Of a stretch of DNA of 5,429 nucleotides, positions 1 to 4,946 are shown piece by piece. Position 1 is the first letter of the stretch; each line of letters begins with the position of its first letter. A program made the translations under genes and the position numbers. The DNA lies in assembly GCA_007131045.1 (NCBI GenBank), contig SLRI01000246.1, positions 1 through 5,429 on the forward strand, in the 5' to 3' direction. The notes under the pieces are model-generated. The model did no database searches. It had not been told where the DNA came from and saw only the letters and a list, made by a program, of their open reading frames with translations. This DNA comes from Rhodospirillales bacterium. Its GTDB lineage: Bacteria > Pseudomonadota > Alphaproteobacteria > Geminicoccales > Geminicoccaceae.

Positions 1-354
1 GCGCATACCCACGACAAGAGCGACGGGCTGCCGATCCTGCGGGTCCTTTTGCAGCACACCGAGAGCCTGCATCAGAACATGGCGATGCAGAAGCATCACA
101 TGCGCGGCGAGCTCGAGCGGGTGGCGCGCACGGCGGCCGAGGAAGCGGCGAAGAAGGCGATCGACGAGCTCGTCCTGCGCCTCGGTCTGCACGACGAGGA
201 AGGGGTGCGCATGGCGGTGCGGCTGGCGCGCGGCTGGGATGCGGCGAAATCCCGGTTCACTGCCGCCATCGCCACCGGCCTCGGCAGTGCGCTGCTGCTC
301 GCGGTCGGCGCCGGCATCGTCGCCATCATGCGCAACCAGGGTAGCCAGGAGTGA
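1..354 (+). CDS. Small protein with C-terminal membrane segment, unknown function (5' partial)
   Basis: I do not recognise this gene. The frame is open to the left window edge, and codons before the first possible start (TTG at 49) already have G/C-rich third positions, so the real start is probably outside the window. Visible parts: a hydrophilic, charged helix-prone region rich in Ala, Glu and Lys (EEAAKKAIDELVLRLGL), then a segment containing RGWDAAKSRF. A single hydrophobic stretch of about 20 residues follows (from AAIATGLGSALL to VAIM), with a short polar tail ending GSQE. This suggests a small protein anchored at its C-terminus with a long helical portion. It loosely resembles small helical-plus-TM proteins found near phage or gene-transfer-agent modules in alphaproteobacteria (DUF6127-like), but that is only an impression. 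It converges on the aldolase gene, with 25 nt between stop codons and no obvious terminator hairpin. Confidence 0.6.
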   Translation, partial: AHTHDKSDGLPILRVLLQHTESLHQNMAMQKHHMRGELERVARTAAEEAAKKAIDELVLRLGLHDEEGVRMAVRLARGWDAAKSRFTAAIATGLGSALLLAVGAGIVAIMRNQGSQE

Positions 355-379
355 AACCCGGCGCGGCTTCCCTCGGCGA

Positions 380-1084
380 TCAGGACGCCAGTCGCCGCGG
401 CGCCTCGAAGGCCGGTGTCTGATCGGGCCCCAGCTCTTCCGGCTGCTTGCCGTAGGCGGCGATCCGCTCCAGCACCTCGCCCATCTGGCCGCTGGTCAAG
501 ATCGCCGGGCGGGTCACCTGCAGGCAGCGCCAATAGCAGGACGCGAGGTTTTCGACCTCGACCGCCAGGTTGAGCGCCTTCTCGAGATCGGTGCCGAGCG
601 CGATCATGCCGTGATTGGCCAAGAGGCAGGCGCGGCGCCCGTCGAGGGCGGCGAGCGCGTTGTCCGAGAGCTCCTGCGTGCCGAACCGGGCATAAGGGGC
701 GACCCGGATCGTCTCGCCGCCCCCGACCGCGACCATGTAGTGAAAGGCCGGGATCTCCATGCGCAGGCAGGCGAGCACGGTGCAGTGCATGGCGTGGTTG
801 TGGACGATCGCGTCGACGTCCGGGCGGTGGCGCATGATGTCGTAGTGAAAGCGCCACTCGGTGGACGGCAGGCGACGGCCTTCGTAATGGCCGTCGTGGT
901 CGAGCCGAACGATGTCCTCGGGCTCGATCTGGTCGTAGGCCATGCCCGAGGGCGTGATCAGCAGGCCGTCGGGGATGCGCGCGCTCACATTGCCCGACGT
1001 GCCGTGGTTGATGCCGAGCGCGGTCATCCTCAGACAGGTGGCGATGATCTCGCGGCGCAGGTCGGCGTGGGGAAGCTTGGTCAT
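380..1084 (-). CDS. Class II aldolase/adducin family protein (probable zinc-dependent sugar-phosphate aldolase or epimerase)
   Basis: A 234-residue cytosolic enzyme of the class II aldolase family, which includes fuculose-1-phosphate aldolase, ribulose-5-phosphate 4-epimerase and related dehydratases or decarboxylases. The hallmark residues are present: the phosphate-binding loop HGTSGNVSAR (27-36), TPSGM (44-48), and the catalytic acid/base glutamate in STEWRFH (E76). The three zinc histidines are in VHNHAMH (H95, H97) and ANHGM (H158). Length is normal for a single-domain member (about 210-260). The frame is open well upstream on the minus strand, to 1306, but those residues are low-complexity and unlike the family. 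The ATG at 1084-1082, giving MTKLPHADLRR just before the first helix, is therefore chosen; no strong Shine-Dalgarno is visible. It is divergent from the sigma factor gene. The substrate cannot be told from sequence alone, and no sugar kinase or transporter lies beside it. Confidence 0.9.
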   Translation of the reverse strand: MTKLPHADLRREIIATCLRMTALGINHGTSGNVSARIPDGLLITPSGMAYDQIEPEDIVRLDHDGHYEGRRLPSTEWRFHYDIMRHRPDVDAIVHNHAMHCTVLACLRMEIPAFHYMVAVGGGETIRVAPYARFGTQELSDNALAALDGRRACLLANHGMIALGTDLEKALNLAVEVENLASCYWRCLQVTRPAILTSGQMGEVLERIAAYGKQPEELGPDQTPAFEAPRRLAS

Positions 1085-1180
1085 TGAACTGGGGCTTGCT
1101 CTCGTTGGTTGGACGGTTGGTGGGCCGGCTTTGCACAAGACTCGTCCGCAGCGACAAATGCCCGGGACGGCTTGCTGGGG

Positions 1181-1209
1181 TGATCCGCTGCGGCCAGCCG
1201 TTCGTAGGT
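1181..1209 (+). promoter_or_regulatory. Candidate ECF11 (RpoE-type) promoter upstream of the sigma gene
   Basis: TGATCC at 1181-1186, an 18-nt spacer, then TAGGT at 1205-1209. The known promoter of the Rhodobacter sphaeroides RpoE/ChrR system has a -35 of TGATCC and a -10 close to TAAGA, so the -35 is perfect and the -10 matches 3 of 5. It lies in the divergent gap about 125 nt before the chosen sigma start and reads toward that gene, as expected for autoregulation. Transcription would begin near 1215, which argues against sigma start codons at or before 1208. Assignment is by inspection only. Confidence 0.45.
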
Positions 1210-1333
1210 GTACATCGAGATCGAGCTGCGGGGAATGATGACCACTGCTGCACTGAGAATGATGGCGGCCGGCGGCGGCGATGGGCATGATGTCCGTCTT
1301 GCGCAACAGGCTGCCGTGCAGTTCAAAGGGCGC

Positions 1334-1900
1334 ATGAACGGATCAAAGTCGCCCGCCGATCTTGCACTCCTCGACGACATCGAAAAGGTGGCCGTCGACC
1401 GTGATCGCGACGCATTCGGGCGGCTCTACGGTTTCTACGCCCCACGCATCGCGGCCTACCTGCGACGGGTCGGCGCGCGCAACGATGCGGCCGAGGATCT
1501 GGCGCAGGAAGTGTTGTTGTCGGTGTGGCGCCGGGCGCATCAGTTCGATCCGCAGAAAGCGGCGCTGAGCACCTGGGTCTACACCATCGCGCGCAACAAG
1601 CGGATCGACGCCTTGCGGCGCGAGCGGCACCCGGAATTCGATCTCGATGATCCGACCATGGAGGAGGCAGAGGCACCGCGGGGCGATACCTACACCGAGA
1701 CCGAGATGGTCAAGGACGAGATCCGCACGGCAATCGCCTCCCTGCCGCACGAGCAGGCGCAATTGTTGAGGATTTTTTATTTCGAGGACAAGACGCACAG
1801 CGTCATCGCCGATGAGCTGGGCTTGCCTCTGGGAACTGTCAAATCACGACTGCGGCTGGCCGTTGCCAAGCTTCGCAGTCTGCTCGAAGGTGTGGGATGA
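1334..1900 (+). CDS. rpoE: ECF RNA polymerase sigma factor, ECF11/RpoE (ChrR-partner) type
   Basis: A 188-residue group IV (ECF) sigma factor that directs RNA polymerase to stress promoters. Region 2 spans about 27-97 (AFGRLYGFYAPRI, then AAEDLAQEVLLSVWRRA for core and -10 contacts, then STWVYTIARNKRIDALRRER). An acidic linker follows (about 100-125), then region 4 (about 132-184) with helix-turn-helix HSVIADELGLPLGTVKSRLR for the -35. There is no C-terminal extension. The frame is open upstream to 1208, but the intervening residues are not sigma-like. The ATG at 1334 is preceded by AAAGGG (1325-1330) at short spacing and starts the protein about 26 residues before region 2, as in the family. 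Its stop overlaps the next start as ATGA (1897-1900), so it is translationally coupled to a ChrR-like anti-sigma gene. That partner is the main reason for the ECF11 assignment. ECF11 members respond to singlet oxygen and related oxidants. Confidence 0.93.
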   Translation: MNGSKSPADLALLDDIEKVAVDRDRDAFGRLYGFYAPRIAAYLRRVGARNDAAEDLAQEVLLSVWRRAHQFDPQKAALSTWVYTIARNKRIDALRRERHPEFDLDDPTMEEAEAPRGDTYTETEMVKDEIRTAIASLPHEQAQLLRIFYFEDKTHSVIADELGLPLGTVKSRLRLAVAKLRSLLEGVG

Positions 1901-2556
1901 CGAGCGAACACATCAACGTCGACGATCTTCTGCTGGCACATGCAGCCGGTCGGCTGCCCGAGCCCGTGGGCCTGGTCGTCGCGACCCACCTGGCCTTGGC
2001 GCCGCAACGTCTGGCGACTTATCGCGAGTACGAGGCCTTCGGTGGTGCGATGCTGGAGGAGCTGTCCCCGGTCGAGCTGAGTGCCGGCGCCTTCGACCGG
2101 CTGATGGCGCGGCTGGACGACGACGCGGAACCGATCACGACCAGGGATGCAGGACGAGGCCGGGCGGCGCACGACCCCGACGTGCCGGCACCGCTGCGGC
2201 CTTATGTCCGCGGCCGCCTCGCCGACCTGCCCTGGAAGCATTACGGCAGCGTCTCCGAGGCCAAGCTGCCACTCGACGAATCGGTCTACCGCACGCGTCT
2301 GATCCTGCTCAAGGCGGGCAAGGCGGTGCCGAAGCATACCCATGACGGGCAGGAGATTACCGTCGTTCTCAAGGGCGCCTTCAACGACGGCATCGGCCAC
2401 TACGGGCGCGGCGAGATCGCCATCGCCGATGCGCATGTCGACCACCAGCCGGTGGCCGAAGCGGGCGAGGATTGCTTGTGCCTGACGGTCACCGACGCGC
2501 CGTTGCGCCTGACCGGCACATTCTCGCGGTTCTTGAACCCGTTCCTGCGCTTCTGA
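1897..2556 (+). CDS. chrR: ChrR-family anti-sigma factor with cupin sensor domain; N-terminal zinc cysteines missing
   Basis: A 219-residue cytoplasmic anti-sigma factor expected to sequester the ECF sigma encoded just upstream (4-nt ATGA overlap). N-terminal anti-sigma domain at about 1-85: LLLAHAAGRLPEPVGLVVAT followed by H31. C-terminal ChrR cupin-like domain at about 98-219: HTHDGQE supplies H147, H149 and E153, H183 lies in VDHQPV, and C193/C195 form EDCLCL. From memory these correspond to H141, H143, E147, H177, C187 and C189 of Rhodobacter sphaeroides ChrR, at a constant offset of 6. The odd feature is the zinc anti-sigma motif, usually H-x3-C-x2-C. Here it reads HLALAPQR, with Ala35 and Arg38 in place of both cysteines, and the N-terminal ligand His6 appears as His5-Ile6. 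The sensor is intact, but the N-terminal zinc site very probably is not. No frameshift is visible and the rest is well conserved, so the gene looks functional. Confidence 0.92.
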   Translation: MTSEHINVDDLLLAHAAGRLPEPVGLVVATHLALAPQRLATYREYEAFGGAMLEELSPVELSAGAFDRLMARLDDDAEPITTRDAGRGRAAHDPDVPAPLRPYVRGRLADLPWKHYGSVSEAKLPLDESVYRTRLILLKAGKAVPKHTHDGQEITVVLKGAFNDGIGHYGRGEIAIADAHVDHQPVAEAGEDCLCLTVTDAPLRLTGTFSRFLNPFLRF

Positions 2557-2558
2557 TT

Positions 2559-2581
2559 GAGCGCGATCGCTGGCCGCGCTC
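2559..2581 (+). terminator. GC-rich hairpin just after the anti-sigma gene, possible weak terminator
   Basis: GAGCGCG at 2559-2565 and CGCGCTC at 2575-2581 form a perfect 7-bp stem with a 9-nt loop, starting 2 nt after the chrR stop codon. No run of T follows, so it does not fit a classical intrinsic terminator. It could be a transcript-stabilising or pausing hairpin. The rest of the gap to gluQRS (to 2746) shows no clear promoter. Confidence 0.3.
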
Positions 2582-2746
2582 GGCGTGGCGAACGGGTGAC
2601 GTTTGTCGTGGCGCCATGGTCCCGTTCTCGAGCGGCCTTGCGCAGATCGCCCGACCTCGCCACTTTCCGGCTCGGTGGCCGGGTCGATGGCGAGTGACGG
2701 GCGTGTGGCACAGATGACAGTTGCAGTGGGTCTGACGGACGATCGA

Positions 2747-3643
2747 ATGTTGCGGGGCGCCGATTCGATCCCGATGCCCGCGCGCGGCGAGCCGCCGCTG
2801 GTCACCCGGTTCGCGCCGAGCCCTTCGGGCTACCTGCACATCGGCCACGCCTATTCCGCCCTTTTCGGCTACGAGGCGGCGCGGCTTTCCGGTGGCCGCT
2901 TCCTGCTGCGGCTCGAGGATATCGACACGCAGCGCTGCCGGGCGGAATTCGAGCGAGCGATCTTCGAGGATCTGACGTGGCTCGGCCTGCCCTGGCACGG
3001 CGAGCCGTTGCTGCAGAGCAACCGCATCGAGGACTACGCGGCCGTGCTCGAGCGGTTGCGCGACATCGGCGTCGTCTATCCCTGCTTTTGCACCCGCAAG
3101 CAGATCCGGATCGAGGTCGAGCAGTCGGGCCGGGCGCCGCACGGGCCCAACGCCGAACTCGTCTATCCGGGCATCTGCCGCGACATCCACCCGGCCGAGA
3201 GCGGTCGGCGGCTCGACCAGGGCGAACCCTTCGCCTGGCGGCTCGACCTGGACAAGGCGCTGGCGCTCACCGGCCCGCTCGCTTGGTACGACTGCCGCGC
3301 CGGCTGGATCGAGGCCGAGCCGCAACTCCTGGGCGACCCGATCCTCGCCCGCAAGGACACGCCCACGAGCTATCATCTGGCGGTGGTGCTCGACGACCAT
3401 CTCCAGGGCGTCAATCTCGTCACCCGCGGCGAGGACCTCTTTCATGCCACCCATATCCACCGGGTGCTGCAGGCGCTCCTGGAGATCACCCCGCCGCGCT
3501 ACTACCACCACAACCTGGTCGCCGACAGCCGCGGCGAGCGCCTCGCCAAGCGCAACCGGGCGATCACCCTGCGCCACTTGCGCGATATCGGCCGAACGCC
3601 GGCCGATATCTGGAAATTGATCGGGCTGCAGCAGCACAGCTGA
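2747..3643 (+). CDS. gluQ: tRNA glutamyl-Q(34) synthetase GluQRS
   Basis: A paralogue of the glutamyl-tRNA synthetase catalytic core without an anticodon-binding domain. It activates glutamate and attaches it to queuosine at position 34 of tRNA-Asp. With this start it has 298 residues, typical for the family. Motifs: RFAPSPSGYLHIGH with the HIGH signature at 31-34; RLEDIDTQR; the GluQRS zinc site as CFC (C113, C115) plus Y140 and C144 in VYPGIC; and the KMSKS-like loop RLAKR at about 265-269. The protein ends soon after (TPADIWKLIGLQQHS). The start is uncertain. The frame is open from TTG 2603, with ATGs at 2687, 2714, 2747 and 2774. Third positions become G/C-rich only from about 2747, and GACGGA lies a few bases upstream of it; 2774 would also give a complete enzyme. 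The stop TGA (3641-3643) is also the left target duplication of the inserted element. Confidence 0.93.
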   Translation: MLRGADSIPMPARGEPPLVTRFAPSPSGYLHIGHAYSALFGYEAARLSGGRFLLRLEDIDTQRCRAEFERAIFEDLTWLGLPWHGEPLLQSNRIEDYAAVLERLRDIGVVYPCFCTRKQIRIEVEQSGRAPHGPNAELVYPGICRDIHPAESGRRLDQGEPFAWRLDLDKALALTGPLAWYDCRAGWIEAEPQLLGDPILARKDTPTSYHLAVVLDDHLQGVNLVTRGEDLFHATHIHRVLQALLEITPPRYYHHNLVADSRGERLAKRNRAITLRHLRDIGRTPADIWKLIGLQQHS

Positions 3644-3676
3644 GAGCCTGTTCGAGAAGTTTTCTAGGTATTTCAT
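3644..3676 (+). repeat. Left terminal inverted repeat of the MITE-like element
   Basis: 33 bp identical to the reverse complement of 3876-3908. It starts GAGCCTG directly after the gluQRS stop codon and ends ...TATTTCAT. Complementarity breaks at 3677/3875. The apparent extra matching base outside (3643/3909) comes from the palindromic ends of the TGA duplication. Confidence 0.95.
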
Positions 3677-3703
3677 GAGCTCGGCAGTGAGCAGATGCGA
3701 GGA

Positions 3704-3744
3704 GTCGAGCGGCCGTCGATGCAGCGCATCGTCGGACGCTCGAC
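3704..3744. repeat. Internal hairpin, left arm of the element
   Basis: Arms 3704-3722 and 3726-3744 are complementary at 17 of 19 positions around a 3-nt loop AGC (3723-3725). The core pairs are GTCGAGC with GCTCGAC and CGATGC with GCATCG. It is nested inside a second pairing of 3678-3687 with 3761-3770 (9 of 10), so roughly 3678-3770 forms one extended arm. Confidence 0.7.
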
Positions 3745-3781
3745 GACGAAGCAGGTGCTGCTGCCAAGCTCACCTCCGGTC

Positions 3782-3874
3782 GGCTTGCGATCGGCTCCGG
3801 CTTTGTCGCCGAGCTTGCCCGATGCCCCGGCATCGGGCTGCGCTCGGCTTCGCGCCGGCGGTCGATCGCAAGCC
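3782..3874. repeat. Internal long imperfect hairpin, right arm of the element
   Basis: Nested complementary segments: 3782-3793 with 3863-3874 (12 of 12, GGCTTGCGATCG), 3797-3801 with 3854-3858 (5 of 5), 3808-3814 with 3842-3848 (7 of 7), and 3817-3826 with 3829-3838 (10 of 10, GCCCGATGCC, 2-nt formal loop). That is 34 perfect pairs in 93 nt, in register apart from 1-nt shifts. Confidence 0.75.
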
Positions 3875-3875
3875 G

Positions 3876-3908
3876 ATGAAATACCTAGAAAACTTCTCGA
3901 ACAGGCTC
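3876..3908 (-). repeat. Right terminal inverted repeat of the MITE-like element
   Basis: Exact reverse complement of 3644-3676. It is followed by the second TGA (3909-3911), then GCGCG and the ATG of the hydrolase at 3917, so the repeat forms the immediate 5' leader of that gene. Confidence 0.95.
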
Positions 3909-3916
3909 TGAGCGCG

Positions 3917-4852
3917 ATGGACCGATCGCCGCCCCTGGCTGCCGCCGTTCGTCACTTCATCGCCCTCGCCATCCTGGCCCTGCTGCCGGCCTGCGGGGTC
4001 GCCTACCACCCGATCGGCGACTTCGACCGGCCCGGCATCGTGCATGCGCCCGAAGGTCGACCCGAGGCGATCGTCCTGGCGCTGCACGGCTTCAACGACA
4101 GCCGCCATGCCTTCGACTGGTTCGCCGAGTTCGCTGCCGAACGCGGCTACCGCGTCGAGGCCTTCGACCAGCAGGGCTTCGGCACCAACCCCAATCGCGG
4201 GCTCTGGCCGGGAAAGGCTGCGCTGGCCGCCGACGTCTGGCGGCGGGTCGCCGAGTTGCGCGAGCAATGGCCCGACACCCCGCTCTACGTTCTGGGCGAG
4301 AGCATGGGTGCGGCCGTGGCGACCGTCGCGTTTGCCGGCGACGGGCCGTCCGTCGATGGGCTGATCATGGTGGCCCCGGCAGTCTGGGGAGGGCCCGCCC
4401 TAAACCCGCTCTACCGGGTCGTCCTGATGACCGCCGCGAGCCTGATGCCGCGCAACGAGGTCACCGGTCGCGGCCTCGGTATTCGGGCGACCGACAACGA
4501 CGAAGCGCTCATTGCCCTCGGCCGCAATCCGCTGACCATCCTGAAGACCCGCCTCGATGCGGTAGCCGGCCTCGTGCAACTGATGGACGCGGCGGTTGCC
4601 AGGGCGCCCGATCTCGACCTGCCGACCCTGGTGCTCATGGGCGAGCGCGACGAGATCATCCCGCCCACCGTGATGGCCGGCTTCGTCGAGCGGCTCGACC
4701 CTGCGCAATGCACCGCCGTGATCTATCCCGACGGCTGGCATCTGCTGCTGCGCGACCTGCAGCGCGAGCGGGTCTGGAACGACATCGTCGCCTGGCTCGA
4801 GGGCGAGTTGCCGGCCGCGGCCGAACCCTGCGGGGGGGCCCGGTCGAACTGA
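3917..4852 (+). CDS. Lipoprotein alpha/beta hydrolase, lysophospholipase/monoacylglycerol lipase type
   Basis: A 311-residue serine hydrolase predicted to be exported and lipid-anchored. The N-terminus has a basic start, a hydrophobic core (FIALAILALL) and lipobox LPAC with C26 followed by G. The mature part is a complete alpha/beta hydrolase fold of the Hydrolase_4/PldB-like group: oxyanion region LALHGFND (H57-G58), nucleophile elbow GESMG with S129, acid D245 in MGERDEIIPP, and catalytic H275 in PDGWHLLLRD. Likely substrates are lysophospholipids or monoacylglycerols; the exact one is unknown. The frame stays open upstream through the inserted element (ATG 3695, 3719), but those starts would bury the lipoprotein signal, so ATG 3917 is chosen. 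No strong Shine-Dalgarno is visible; AGG at 3903-3905 comes from the element. Without the insertion the start would lie 5 nt after the gluQRS stop, suggesting a former coupled pair. A run of seven G (4832-4838) lies near the 3' end. Confidence 0.88.
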   Translation: MDRSPPLAAAVRHFIALAILALLPACGVAYHPIGDFDRPGIVHAPEGRPEAIVLALHGFNDSRHAFDWFAEFAAERGYRVEAFDQQGFGTNPNRGLWPGKAALAADVWRRVAELREQWPDTPLYVLGESMGAAVATVAFAGDGPSVDGLIMVAPAVWGGPALNPLYRVVLMTAASLMPRNEVTGRGLGIRATDNDEALIALGRNPLTILKTRLDAVAGLVQLMDAAVARAPDLDLPTLVLMGERDEIIPPTVMAGFVERLDPAQCTAVIYPDGWHLLLRDLQRERVWNDIVAWLEGELPAAAEPCGGARSN

Positions 4853-4871
4853 GCCGGCGCCGTCAAACTCG

Positions 4872-4900
4872 TTGGCTTTTGCCGCAGCCTCGCCTACGCT
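4872..4900 (+). promoter_or_regulatory. Weak candidate sigma-70 promoter for the BMP-family gene
   Basis: TTGGCT (4872-4877), a 17-nt spacer and TACGCT (4895-4900) lie in the 94-bp gap before the substrate-binding protein gene. Matches are 4 of 6 and 3 of 6 to TTGACA and TATAAT, so support is modest. A transcript start near 4907 would leave a leader of about 40 nt. Confidence 0.25.
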
Positions 4901-4933
4901 TTTCGCCCAGGGGATCAGGCCTCCAAAACAATC

Positions 4934-4940
4934 TGAGGTG
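4934..4940 (+). promoter_or_regulatory. Ribosome binding site fixing the BMP-family start
   Basis: TGAGGTG ends 6 nt before ATG 4947. It is the clearest Shine-Dalgarno sequence in the window and, together with the signal peptide right after it, fixes the start codon. Confidence 0.7.
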
Positions 4941-4946
4941 TTCGGG

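Larger units (their letters stand above)
3644..3908. mobile_element. MITE-like element, 265 bp, perfect 33-bp terminal inverted repeats, TGA target duplication
   Basis: The element begins GAGCCTGTTCGAGAAG and ends with its exact reverse complement; the arms (3644-3676 and 3876-3908) match at all 33 positions. TGA flanks both ends (3641-3643 and 3909-3911). A TNA-type 3-bp duplication, GAGCCTG-like ends and TIRs of this kind suggest mobilisation by an IS5-family transposase (IS1031 or ISL2 group), but this is inference. The direct repeat can be read as up to 5 bp (CTGAG at 3640-3644 and 3908-3912), so the exact boundary is ambiguous by 1 bp per side. The 199-bp interior has open frames in several phases, but none contains a recognisable transposase motif, so the element is non-autonomous. 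The TIRs are AT-rich (13 of 33 G/C) while the interior is GC-rich. It sits between gluQRS and the hydrolase gene without disrupting either. Confidence 0.85.

Noticed and set aside
1085..1306. N-terminal extension of the class II aldolase on the minus strand (open to 1306)
   Set aside because: The extra 74 residues are His/Pro/Arg/Ser-rich and unlike the family, and they overlap the sigma promoter region; the ATG at 1084 begins the protein just before the first conserved helix.
1340..1345. GGATCA, a minus-strand TGATCC that could be an ECF11 -35 for the divergent aldolase
   Set aside because: No TAAGA-like -10 lies 16-18 nt downstream on that strand, and it is inside the sigma coding region about 250 bp from the aldolase start.
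2489..3676. Long minus-strand open frame antisense to gluQRS
   Set aside because: It is a shadow of the high-GC gluQRS gene: the plus-strand frame has all GluQRS motifs, while the minus frame has no recognisable domain and starts in the element's inverted repeat.
3675..3911. 78-codon plus-strand frame spanning most of the element
   Set aside because: Its residues (Cys/Arg/Ser-rich) show no known domain and it is explained by GC-rich hairpin sequence; it is not supported as a gene or transposase remnant.
3695..3916. Upstream starts for the hydrolase inside the inserted element
   Set aside because: They would place about 74 residues of transposable-element sequence before the lipoprotein signal and lipobox; ATG 3917 gives a normal signal peptide.
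4837..4861. Hairpin over the hydrolase stop codon as a terminator
   Set aside because: The stem is about 8 bp with one wobble and one bulge, and no T-run follows; in GC-rich DNA this is expected by chance.
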